A stretch of 64,000 bases of DNA, from the NCBI GenBank assembly GCA_977006965.1, contig OZ345364.1:1488001-1552000 (forward strand), written 5' to 3'. Shown piece by piece: positions 10,301 through 20,311 of the stretch. Every line of letters starts with the position of its first letter. The stretch's first letter is position 1. The translations under genes and the position numbers were made by a program. The notes beneath the pieces are model-generated. The model did not search any database and was not told where the DNA came from. It saw only the letters and a program-made list of their open reading frames with translations. Origin of the DNA: Phymatolithon calcareum (Eukaryota; Rhodophyta; Florideophyceae; Hapalidiales).

Positions 10301-12020
10301 CTTCCAAGCTGCGTCCCCCCGTTATGGATGCCCCCATCTGCATCTGAACTTGGTCCCGAAAGTGCTCAACAATGGTTCATTATTATTGAGCTACAGTTTC
10401 GTCTACCTGGGGTCACTGAATTTCTCGCACTGAGCTCCACTATTCGTGAGACTGGAAAGTGTATACTGATAGGAAGGCAATTTAAAACCTGCACTAGCTT
10501 CTTTACTTCATTATTGCAGGATCTTTGAGCTGGTCTACAGCTGCTACTCCATAATGGAGTCTCCATTCCACATCTACGGGCCTCTAAGATGCTCCTGCAA
10601 TCGCTTCATCTCCCCCTCAACCGAATTCAAAATATTCCAGTGGGCAATACTATAGCCGCTGCTTAACGGTATGTCAAATTGGAATCATGTCATGAGCTAA
10701 TGGGTGACATTAAGGGTGAATCTAGTACGACTGAAAGTGTCAGGCTGAGTTTAATGAGGGGGAGCAGAACCAGCGCTATTTATTTACCATAAGGAGGGAT
10801 GATCATTGGGCAGACAGTGTCGTCTCGGAAATGGCAGAGACTGTCCCATTTGTCGATGTCGACTTGTCGAACGGTTCGTGCGACAGACACACACTGGCAG
10901 TCGTAGTCACGCACTTGTCTTTAATCCACCGTTAACGCCTTCCCTGTGCACTTGCGGAGAGAAGAAGATTTTACCAGCACATCTGCTGGCTCTTGGGGCA
11001 ACTTTTTGTGTGCCAAGGAAACTTGGCTTGCTTCTGTCCACTTGCGGAGAGAAGAAGAAGACGACACGTACGATCATATTGCACATAGCTTACGACTTTC
11101 CTCATGCATATATGCATTAACAGAATGACCTTGAGCCGCACTGGTCTCTGTCCGCGCAGTATATGATCAATTCCAGGGCATGGGAAGGATAAATGCACGC
11201 AAACCCTGCTGGTGGGCAGGAGAAAGACAGAACAAAGTTTCTTGCGCAGATGGCCGTTGAGTACACGAGAGTATACGAAAGGGAGATGTGCCACTATCGC
11301 ATCTGCAAAGAGGATGTACTTCTAAAGACCAATGAGCACTTCAAGAATTTGAACTTTTCGAGAACAGTACATTGCGATATTTAGGACTGACGACGATCCC
11401 GTAAATATATCCTGACCCGAGAGTGAATTTCCTAGCGACGGAAGTTGAAGACCATGCCCTCCGCAATGTTCCTATGGGCAGAATCACAGAGATGGAGTGA
11501 CTCGTGTGCGATAAATCGACAGAGTCGTCAACTCGCTCGAGCACATTGCAGATACCAAGTCAAACAATTTTAGCAAGAGCTATCTGACGATTATACTGTA
11601 CTCCTATGCCACCGCTGGGGGGATGAATAAACTGTTAAAACCTAAACATACAGGCTTTCAAGGGGCTTTCCTGCCTTGTCGAATTGATCTTCGCCATGAT
11701 GGAAGCGCCATGAGCCGATTGAGGAAGTTTTTTCAAACTTCCTACACAAGAGATTATTCATGGAGGTCTTTTCGAATGTCCTGAGAGGTGGACCACTATC
11801 TATCAGTGCCTTAAATCATAAAGCATTGACCATTTGGAAGTTGTCATCAAAATGGATGGAAACCTTCACTTTCCTAATCTAAAAGCAAGGAGAAAAAGGA
11901 AGCAATAAAACCTAGACACTGACCTACTTGCTGTCCCACGTACACTAAAATTTCAAATTGACTGCACCCAGCTGGTGCAAGAGCACCTTTTTCAGCGCAC
12001 AACGGCATCGTTCCTCCCGC
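10301..12020. other. Long gene-poor stretch with one short direct repeat
   Basis: No coding sequence is supported. A 20-nt sequence, CACTTGCGGAGAGAAGAAGA, occurs at 10949-10968 and again at 11039-11058, 90 nt apart in the same orientation. The surrounding open frames look random. The last few hundred bases are downstream of the bZIP gene (minus strand) and should include its 3' end. Confidence 0.35.
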
Positions 12021-13238
12021 TCAATATCTTCCAAGAGGACGGAGACATTTCATGGGTGTACCGTTCTGGGTTTGCGAGGGAGGGAAAACCTCCTCAACTG
12101 CCTCAACGTCCTGACTCGCCAAAGAAAAGCGCAAATTGACAGGCATCCCGCCCTGACTTGACTGTGAGTTCAGGACTCCAACTCTGAGGCCTGATCCAAT
12201 CGGAAACTTACCGCATTGCACCTTCTCCTGGCACTCACCTCCCGCTTTACGCTCCTGACTCGCGTCCAACACAATCTTGGGTGGCATGACGCTCATATCC
12301 TTACTCACGGTCGACATCGGCATCGATCTCACTTCCAAATCCTGACTTGACAATGGAAGCTTAAAACCCGAATCCCCACTATGTGTGCCCTCCGAACCGA
12401 CTTTCGCATCCGTTTCCTGGCTTGACTGCGAGCTCATCATGCCAAGATTAAACGCTTCTCCCGCTTTGAAACTTATACGTAGCGACTTTGTATTCGCCTC
12501 CACCTGTTCAATGTCCTCTCTCTGACTTGAGATAGGATCAAGCGCCGGCAACATTTTGATGTCTTGTTCCTGACTTTCTGTTATTTCCATCTTCATCTGA
12601 CTGCATTGATTTGGAACGTACAACGCCGGGGCGATGGTCGGCAGTTTCATATCACGTTCCTGACTGGATGCCACATCCATTTTCGTACGACTTTCCTCGT
12701 TCGGTGCATGCACCGGCGCGATGGTCGCCGTCAGACGCCCGAGACCGCTTGGAACCTGCACCTTCTCACTCGTGAGCTGCTTTACTAGTGCACGCAGCTC
12801 CGCGGCCTCCTGCTCAACTTTCGTCCGCTCCGCATTGGCGCGGGCGAGCTCAGCGGCATAACGGTCACGCTCGTTGACGACGGTGTCGAGAGTGTGGGCT
12901 TGCTCCTTCTTCAGGACTTCCTGATACACCCGAGTTGCGGCGGCGGATTTGCGATTGTTGAGCAGTCGACGGCTGTACTTCTGCGCGTCGGATAGAGCAC
13001 CAGTCGCGCCGGGGACCAGCGGGTCGGGTTCGGCGGGGGCTCGCATGCGCTTGAAACTCTCACGTGCCTCTTCGGCGCGTCGGACACAGTCTGAGATGGC
13101 TACAGAGTCGATGTTCCTCTTGATGCCGCGCTCACGAAAGTAGGTGTCGAGAAAGTCGGAGGGATCGGCGACGTCACGAGCCTTGCTCTTGTCCTTCCTG
13201 CCCGTCATCTTGTTCGCTGGATGGGGATGCTTGTGCAA
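12021..13238 (-). CDS. bZIP transcription factor with SQ-cluster C-terminal domain
   Basis: 405 residues from the first ATG; Met11 (MTGRKDKSK) is also a reasonable start. A basic region lies at about residues 89-111. Its NRKSAAATR at 95-103 fits the bZIP contact signature N-x7-R. A coiled-coil/zipper follows to about residue 160 (QEVLKKEQAHTLDTV, AELARANAERTKVEQEAAEL). This predicts a dimeric, sequence-specific DNA-binding nuclear protein. The C-terminal half, about 185-395, is low in structure and holds twelve SQ and one TQ dipeptides, often as SSQE/SSQD with acidic residues following. This is the definition of an SQ/TQ cluster, the preferred target of ATM/ATR-type kinases. Regulation by DNA-damage kinases is inference from this motif density. 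Single exon; neighbours give no functional hint. Confidence 0.85.
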   Translation of the reverse strand: MHKHPHPANKMTGRKDKSKARDVADPSDFLDTYFRERGIKRNIDSVAISDCVRRAEEARESFKRMRAPAEPDPLVPGATGALSDAQKYSRRLLNNRKSAAATRVYQEVLKKEQAHTLDTVVNERDRYAAELARANAERTKVEQEAAELRALVKQLTSEKVQVPSGLGRLTATIAPVHAPNEESRTKMDVASSQERDMKLPTIAPALYVPNQCSQMKMEITESQEQDIKMLPALDPISSQREDIEQVEANTKSLRISFKAGEAFNLGMMSSQSSQETDAKVGSEGTHSGDSGFKLPLSSQDLEVRSMPMSTVSKDMSVMPPKIVLDASQERKAGGECQEKVQCGKFPIGSGLRVGVLNSQSSQGGMPVNLRFSLASQDVEAVEEVFPPSQTQNGTPMKCLRPLGRY

Positions 13239-14430
13239 GCTGTGGATCGAATCTGCTGTGACGTTTGCTCGGCTGGGCTATGAGGATGGTCAGGTCCGCA
13301 CAGGGCGAGAGCACGGCTATTGCGACTATGTGGTCGACGCTAGTGATGTCCTACGGGGAGGAACACGCCGGCCTTGCGAGCCTCGCATGCCGAGTGTATG
13401 ATAGGATGGTGACCTCTGACAGACGCACGTCAATTCACCGTAATTTGTGTATTGAAAATAAGTGTCAGACCGAACAGATTAATCCGTAGTTTAAAAAATT
13501 TTTGGAAATTAGGACGGATTATTCATGACAATTTGAAAAACGGATTCGGATTGGAATCAGTTTTTTCTTTTTTTAACGGAATGTAGCGGAATGGAACCGC
13601 TAAATAGTTAATTTTTAATTTAGTCGCGCGCGACACGGATTTTTTGGAAGCGGAGGCTGATCCGAAAAAATCACGAAATACGTGGCACAGTTAAGGGCGA
13701 GTCGGCTCCGACCCGCCCTGCAGGGTGGGGAAGCCATGGCTTCATCCATCCATTCACGGATGCAGATCGAATTGATTTTGAGAAACTAGCCAGTAAACGC
13801 GGAAGTGGATTGAAAAGTTTTGAATATTTTCGAAACGGTGACCGGGCTCCGGTTCGATCCCTACTTGAAAACGTGTACAGTACAGTATTGATCAATCAAC
13901 GAGGCTTTCCGTACTTACAGTGTGTATTACCTCAGAAGTTCTACCCACTAAAAATGAGGCGGTGTGTACAGTATCATAATACTCCGTGTACTGTACACAC
14001 TCGCGACTCCCCCATTTTTGATGGGATAGACGTTCAACGGTGTAATTCGTCAGCCATGCAGATTATCGAAAGGGCCCTTGCGCGGATCGTCGCGCGGCAA
14101 GGAGAACCTGGGAAATTGGAAAAACTAATCTATGGCGCATTGGCGCAGCAACAGCATGGGACTTCGTAAACTTTTAGGGACGCCTCGCAAGGAAGTCGGG
14201 TGGCAAGATCGAGCGCCGCGTAAAGGCGGAATATCTTGACCCATGAAGGTTTCCCGTGGACCTAATGTTGGTTCATGACTGACTAGTGCCGTCACCAAAA
14301 GAGAACTTTCCACAACGTAAAATGTTCTCTTGACACAGCCGTAAGAGTCTGCGGATGAGTCAATTTCAAAAGCACTTTATTCTTCTTTGTTTTCGTATCG
14401 TCACCAGATGCGTTGTTTACTTTTTAAAAA
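13239..14430. other. Upstream region of the bZIP gene and spacer, no confirmed gene
   Basis: About 13239-13420 may hold the bZIP promoter. Part of 13480-13640 is AT-rich. A frame at 13810-14169 (plus) has no recognised domain. A tRNA-like GGTTCGATCC at about 13852 has no matching arm and is not called. Confidence 0.35.
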
Positions 14431-16674
14431 TCACATTTCCTCTTCTTCTTCTTCTACTTCGTTTTCGCCGTCATCATTTAGAAGCACACCGAACCTCTTT
14501 GCTTCCTGATTTGGATCTTCGTTTCGATAGGCGAGCAACATGACATAGTTTTGCGGGTCGATACTGATGAACTCTTTCTTTGGATCCAAAATTGAAAAAC
14601 CATCGTCCTTGATGACCCCGCTTGTTTCCGATCTTTCAGGGAACAGAATGGCCTGCACGTGGTATAACTGTGCAAATCCTCGGAGCTCCGTCGGTTTAGG
14701 CGTATCTCCAAAGTTGCGCAGCGACTCCGCGGCGTTCAAAAGACTAGTATACGATAAAAGGGCTATTACCTGAGGATATGTCAAGCGTCCAAATTGATCT
14801 GCAGCCAAGAAGGCAGCTGCCTTCCTCACCTCATCTTCCGTCAGCTGTACAAAACCCTCTTCCTCGAAGTCCACGCTCGCGTGCACAGAAACTATTTTTT
14901 CTGCATTATTCTCCAAGCCACTTAATTCGTCCGCTTGCGAGGTAGATTCGACATGCGGACATGGAATAAGAGCTCCGTCGAACCATTGTGAGAAGGTCAT
15001 GCGAGACGATATCTCCTTGAGGTCGTTCTCTTTCGCAAAATGGTGAGCCAAATTGAGATAGGTGCTGCGGAACGAGCAGAACCACGAAATGACTTGAAAT
15101 CCACGGCCATCTGGGGTGAGCCTGAGAAATCCACCGATCACAGCTTGAGGAATAACCCGAAAAATTCCTACCACCCAACGAACCACCCAATTGTCCAGTT
15201 TGTGCTCTCGCAGCGTTCCGAATCGGTAGACGATAAAGCAGAGTGCGAGAATGAGTACGCCGTACATCGCGACTATAGCCGCGAACCTCCCCGGTTTCCC
15301 AACCTTGGTAATTTGCGCGACATACCAGTGTCCGACAACAAAAATTGCTCCAGCGAATTCATTCGTTAAGTCGTAACTCCAAGTCGTTGAATTGGACGGA
15401 CCATACGTTATGAGCCCGCCCTGACGCACAATGATAAACTTATTGTAACGCCAGTCTGTGTCGCGAAATTGAAGAAGCGCCACCACGATCGCAGTAATGG
15501 CTATCGCGAAGGCCACAGAAAGCCCTGACAATTCCCATGCGCTATCGGGCGCTTGATACCTCGAGAGGTGAGCCTGGTCTGCTGAATTTTTGATTTTTGC
15601 CCAATGCTTAATTTGACGGGAGCCTCGCGGTGGTTCCCAGTGTTTCACATGGGAACGTCTTGAAGAAGCGACAGACGATACTGTCTGCCTCAACGATACG
15701 ATCGCAACGACGGCGAGAACAATAAGCTCTAACATGTCGTGATCTGGCAATTTGTCCGGGAGCAAAACGGGCGGCGCCGGTTTTCCTGATAATGTGAGAG
15801 ACGGAACAGCCTTCAAAAGACGATTCCATGCGGTCTTGGTGATGTCATGGTGTAGATCCTGATAGATTCCTGCCGTGACATTCGTTGCGAGTAGAGCATG
15901 CCCTGTTTCGAAAGGGAGCTTGTGCAGTAGAACCGGCTGGCCGGTCTGCACAGTGTCGTTCACCGGGACGCCATGATGCGCTTCTCTGGCGGCGGAATTC
16001 TTGAGTGCAGCCTTAAAAGTGCGTTCGAGATCAGCGTCCGTGTAGGAAAAGTCGAAGGGGAGGAGTTTCGTTCCCAGGCCCTCGTGCCCGCCGACATGGA
16101 CTTCTAAGTACTGACCCGATGTTGGAGCCATGGGTGTTCCTTTGTCTCTCAACGAGCGCTTGAACGTGAAATCTGGCCAAGTCGTTGGATTGTTCACACA
16201 GCTCTTGAAGATATTATCTCCTCGAGCTGGAGACAGGTGAAAGTCGCCTGCAAGGCCGATACGAACTGCCTTGTTTCCGACGTTTTCGAACAGCGGCCGG
16301 ACCGGGTGTGCTGTTGAGTTGCCGGCGTCTAAACACACCTTTTGCGAGAGGAAGGTGACAGTGTCCTTGTCAACGACGAACACCTGGCCGTTGTTAGTCT
16401 CTGGATAATCCAGGACCCACTGCCATTCCTGTTCAATTGTTTTGCGAAGCGTGATGGAGTGAATCTTCGCTTTATCGACAGGGATAAAACAGTCAGTCGA
16501 TGCCGTAGTGCCCGTAATCCAGCGGGACAGGATGCAAACGTGGCGGCACCAGTTTCCGGCTGTTTCAGATTCTTCAGCCCGTAGTGGTGCTGAGAAAATG
16601 GGCGCTGAGAAAATGAGCGCGAAAAAAATGACGGTCAAGATGAGAAACGGAGATGCCATTGTGGACGGCAGCAA
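14431..16674 (-). CDS. Multi-pass membrane protein with large extracytoplasmic N-terminal domain, unknown family
   Basis: 747 residues, single exon. A strong signal peptide covers residues 1-30 (second ATG at residue 6, MASPFLIL). Residues about 35-305 form a soluble domain with Cys pairs (CRHVC, DCF, KVCL, SCV), likely lumenal or extracellular. Hydrophobic segments follow at about 314-330 (LELIVLAVVAIVSL), 381-402, 438-455, 463-485 and 497-517. The C-terminal part, about 530-747, is soluble and ends in a run of glutamates (VEEEEEEM, encoded by a CTT/CTC repeat on the plus strand). I do not recognise the family. Topology suggests a receptor-like or transport-associated protein, but no catalytic motif is visible. 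A Cys-bearing N-terminal domain, several helices and an acidic tail are what can be stated. Confidence 0.75.
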   Translation of the reverse strand: MLPSTMASPFLILTVIFFALIFSAPIFSAPLRAEESETAGNWCRHVCILSRWITGTTASTDCFIPVDKAKIHSITLRKTIEQEWQWVLDYPETNNGQVFVVDKDTVTFLSQKVCLDAGNSTAHPVRPLFENVGNKAVRIGLAGDFHLSPARGDNIFKSCVNNPTTWPDFTFKRSLRDKGTPMAPTSGQYLEVHVGGHEGLGTKLLPFDFSYTDADLERTFKAALKNSAAREAHHGVPVNDTVQTGQPVLLHKLPFETGHALLATNVTAGIYQDLHHDITKTAWNRLLKAVPSLTLSGKPAPPVLLPDKLPDHDMLELIVLAVVAIVSLRQTVSSVASSRRSHVKHWEPPRGSRQIKHWAKIKNSADQAHLSRYQAPDSAWELSGLSVAFAIAITAIVVALLQFRDTDWRYNKFIIVRQGGLITYGPSNSTTWSYDLTNEFAGAIFVVGHWYVAQITKVGKPGRFAAIVAMYGVLILALCFIVYRFGTLREHKLDNWVVRWVVGIFRVIPQAVIGGFLRLTPDGRGFQVISWFCSFRSTYLNLAHHFAKENDLKEISSRMTFSQWFDGALIPCPHVESTSQADELSGLENNAEKIVSVHASVDFEEEGFVQLTEDEVRKAAAFLAADQFGRLTYPQVIALLSYTSLLNAAESLRNFGDTPKPTELRGFAQLYHVQAILFPERSETSGVIKDDGFSILDPKKEFISIDPQNYVMLLAYRNEDPNQEAKRFGVLLNDDGENEVEEEEEEM

Positions 16675-17444
16675 AGTTTAGTTGAGGGACGGAACGGTGG
16701 AACTCGAGAGTGAATCAGTTTTTGTACCGGAAGGAGATCCTTAGCTGTGTGTTTGCAGCCAACCTTCCAATTATAAGTGAGCAACGTGCTCCAACAGGGC
16801 TTTTTAAACACATCAATTGCAGCTGTACTCACAGTGGTCCTTCAACTTTCTACATACAAATATGGTAAAAACTACTTTTTGTCGCAACCGTGCGATGACG
16901 CCGAGTATCTGAAGGAGCCGTGGAACACAGCACCGATCAGTAGCATGTCCTTCCCATCGTCAGATCGGACAGTAGAAAGGTGAACCTCAGCTCTCTGTAG
17001 TAACGAACTCCGTAGTAGTGTCATGAAATCAGTCGTGATATTATCTCCTACAGGGTTTGTCATACAGCCAGCCACTAGATACACCTGGACAGTTCTGCAC
17101 TGTACTGTAGGGTTTGGATGCAAAGCCTGCCTCCTTATTGTGGTCATCGAGCCTTCTGTCCCCTTATACAGTACCACAGTTCTATCAACGAGAACACGTC
17201 ACGGCAGTGTGGCTGTGCACCAGTTCCACATCGGAGACGGAGATTTTCAGGAAATCGCAATGCACATTGTTATGATTGTCAGATATTGACGATTGCCTCA
17301 TCGTGACTATCGGCCTAAACCCTAATTTGCATTGTTGCATATTAAGGTTTATTCCTCACAATTGACGAAGAATTCAAGTTCTAGACCTCGTTGCCTCATC
17401 GTACCGCGCTTCTGGTCAACAATGCCTTTGCCGTAAAGGGGATT
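16675..17444. other. Spacer upstream of the membrane protein gene
   Basis: No supported gene. Probably includes the promoter of the minus-strand membrane protein. Open frames at 16777-17289 have no recognisable content. Confidence 0.3.
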
Positions 17445-17452
17445 GTACACAC

Positions 17453-18108
17453 CAGAGCATTGGAATTATTTATTTATTTTTATTCTTTTCTCGCGCAGTG
17501 TCGAGAATAAATATCAAGACTGTTGAGCGCAGAAGGAATAAATTATTGTATTTAAGTTCAGTGAGGAATAAATAACTGGTTATTCCCAATTATTGGATCC
17601 ATCTAGCTGCTTTCTGTCACGATAGCATTGACGTCTGCGTTCCACATTTGCAAGTCCACACAGCGGAGTTGGGATCCGACTGTGTGAAAAACTCATCGCG
17701 AACATGCTTACCGAAAACTCGCGGCATCTTGGGTGCTACCAAACGGTGCTCGCCTGGTACGCAGTTCCCGTTGTACTGTGTTGATTGCCATGGTTTTCAT
17801 AATCCTAAATGAGGAGTCCGCAGCCGACACGTCATGTGCTATCGATGACAAACATGTCACTTTACTGTTCAAGAATACCATCGGGCCCAAATAAACAATA
17901 TAATCGTCGGGCCAAAATGCTGTCATTCTCCCCCAGAAACGTAGACTTAGTCGAGCGTTCTCGAGTAAATAATGCTTTCAAATAAATAAAATAATTGTCG
18001 TAACCACGAAGATCTCAATAAATACAATAAATATGCGCGACTCAGGAATAAATTATTGGAACAATAATTTAAATAATTACAATAGCAATTATTTTTTCCA
18101 ATGCTTTG
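17453..18108. mobile_element. Non-autonomous hAT element, 656 bp, with 8-bp target duplication
   Basis: Inverted termini CAGAGCATTGGAATTATTT (left) and, at the right end, the complement of CAAAGCATTGGAAAAAAT. It is flanked by perfect 8-bp direct repeats GTACACAC at 17445-17452 and 18109-18116, the duplication length of hAT transposons. The interior is AT-rich at both sides with a central non-coding stretch and no transposase. The outer parts are shared with the smaller copy at 60639-60965, which lies in the opposite orientation. Confidence 0.85.
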
Positions 18109-18299
18109 GTACACACCTGTACACGCATAGCTGACTCTTCCATTCGCGCATTGCCGCTCTCGACACTCACATACTGTAGCTTCTGGACTAAAGTTCGTCG
18201 TTGTGTTGCTTTCGTTCCCCTATTATCGCCTGCGGACAAGACGTATCCCCAACATCAGTCAGAACTACCGTCCTTACTAAATTTGTCGCAGGAGCTTTG

Positions 18300-18715
18300 C
18301 AGCTTATTACAGTTGATATGTAGCAAAGATGAGTTTTTCGTAACTATACGTTTCCTTACTTTCAAATATTTTTCGAAGAGAGGTAAAAAAAGTGATTAAA
18401 AACAGCGTAAGTAAAAAAGAAAACCATTAAAATAATAATAATATCTAATTGTGGCATATTTAGTTTAATTTAATTTTAGTGCATTTCTAAAACATCATTT
18501 AAATAAATGCAAGTTAATCAAGTAAAAATGTAAGCCTGCAGTGCCGCCATTCCAAGCTCTAACCCAATTAAAACTAGTAAAAACACCAAAGGTATTAAAT
18601 GAAAGAATGCTAATGAACCTCCAGCTGATAGCATAGTTCAAGAAAATCCTGCTATAATCTTTAGTAATGTATGTCCCGAAATCATATTAGCAAATAAACG
18701 GATACAGTAGATAAA
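18300..18715 (-). pseudogene. atp6: Nuclear mitochondrial insertion: atp6 3' end plus likely atp8 5' end
   Basis: Reading the minus strand from about 18715 gives IRLFANMISGHTLLKIIAGF, then a TGA, TMLSAGG, HLIPLVFLLVLIGLELGMAA, LQAYIF, a TGA-containing LTCIYLND segment, and a TAA at 18476-18478. This is the C-terminal 80 residues of ATP synthase subunit a. Two TGA codons (18638-18640 and 18518-18520) fall where Trp is expected (the conserved GFSWTM motif), so the source used the TGA=Trp mitochondrial code. An ATG at 18455-18457 then opens MPQLDIIII, the usual start of mitochondrial ATP8, which continues with at least one frameshift. In the nuclear code the segment cannot make ATP6, so it is a relic of organelle DNA transfer. 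Limits are approximate. Confidence 0.85.
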
Positions 18716-18869
18716 GTAAAAACTTTAATAACGTATGACACGAGTTCTATTCTAACCAATAAAGAAATTGTGCTACGTTGTGATCATTTCGAGCTTTGAT
18801 TCAGAGGCTAGTTGACCGGATAGGATGTCACGTTGTCTGCACGCTACCTGAATAAGGGCACTGATCGGG

Positions 18870-18988
18870 CAATGCGTGGTGCAATACGGATTGCAATAAA
18901 ATCTGGGTACCAATACGTACTGCAATACACAGGCATCACCGAATTCTGCAATAGATATTGCAATAGAAATTTATTGTAGGGAAACCCT
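18870..18988. mobile_element. hAT-like miniature element or remnant
   Basis: A cluster of TTGCAATA-type motifs and a GGTACCAATA, ending at about 18988 in the complement of CAGGGTTTCCC. The same subterminal repeats, a GTACCAA motif and a CAGGG terminus occur in the complete hAT at 55988-58407. The left end and a target duplication were not resolved. Confidence 0.45.
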
Positions 18989-20311
18989 GCCTATCATCCA
19001 CCTCGTTAAGAAAGATAAACTGAATTAATCTTGCAACGATCTGTGAATGCAGACGAGAGCAAGGAAAAGGCAGTCCCACTCTGGCTGTTAATCTTTGCTC
19101 TGAGATTGCCCAGAACGAAGTACAGAAACAATCATGAGTTTGTCAATTGTTTAAGGCGCCTGACTCAATCGATGGGATATCACCGCACACAATATGGGTG
19201 AACAGTCATACACCTCAGCACACTCTGCAAGTCGCTGGACCAGATTGCGCTCTTAAATAATCCCAGAATAGTCAATTGGCAGACGGCATGGGCACGAGGA
19301 CTGAGCTACAAATAGCAAGCGGATGGCCTCGAAGCCAAATACATCGCAAGATAAATTAGGCGAGAGTTAGGAATGGGATCATATTCGCAAATTGAAAAAT
19401 GGCACCAACTTTGAAAGAGAGGAGCGACTGGAAAAGGTCGGATGGAATAGACAGCATGTGTTGTACCCAGCAGCGCTGATTGTACATAGCTTCTTTTCGT
19501 TTATACTTTGTCGTTGTTGGTCTTCTCACCTGTTTACGGCAAGTCTCACGGCGATAATAAATGAGCTGTGCGGTTTGGAAAGGGAGTTCTCAAGATGGGG
19601 GAGGGGATCTTTGTCACGTGGAGTTTGTAGTCTGCTCGTTCATGATGGCATTCTCGACGCCAAAATCAGGTCGAGTAATTATCACCTTACATGCACCTCC
19701 ATTAAAGACGACTTGTGTAATTCTCGAGGAGGTTTGAAGAACAATGACACGAGTACTCTTATCAGTCTTGGCGTCCAACAGTGCCAGGACGGCGGGTAAG
19801 CTCGGGTCATCGCGTTTGTCGTCTCAAGTCTTGCGTCCATGGCATGTTCCGTGCAGCACTTGGAACACCACGAGCGCACTAAGTGTCGGTCGAAAACCGT
19901 GAGAGATTGTCGGGATGAAAAACAAACTCTTCTTGACCTTGTCCTTTACTTCTTCCCTTGCCGAGTCTGCTAGTCAGAACTTCGGCAGGGGCTTATGTAG
20001 AGCAAAAGAGAGCTGCATAATTGCAGGACTCGGTAGCTGCAAGTCATGTGCTACCCACGATGTAAAACGGTAAGACTAGTACGGGTTGAATTGTGCTTAG
20101 GAGTGTGTCCGTAAGTTGTCACCTTGGGAAAACCATCATACATCGGAACAAATCATGTGCCGTATTGATGCAGTATTGACAGTGACCCAAGACACTCGAC
20201 CTCTTTTCTAAACACCTGGAACCGGCAAAAAAATCTTCTAAATTCAATAGAAACAATCAACGGGCGCAAAATTAATGCCCGTGCGTGCACAGTATGCATA
20301 CAAGCACTGCA
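18989..20311. other. Gene-poor stretch
   Basis: I see no supportable coding sequence. A frame at 19392-19799 has no domain and random-looking composition. Confidence 0.35.

Noticed and set aside
10949-11058. Pair of 20-nt direct repeats as the start of a CRISPR-like or satellite array
   Set aside because: Only two copies with a 90-nt period, in a eukaryotic context.
13843-13869. tRNA-like B box GGTTCGATCC
   Set aside because: The T-stem does not pair and no A box or cloverleaf can be built upstream.
18106-18399. Plus-strand open frame of 97 codons
   Set aside because: It overlaps the mitochondrial insertion on the opposite strand and has no protein-like features.
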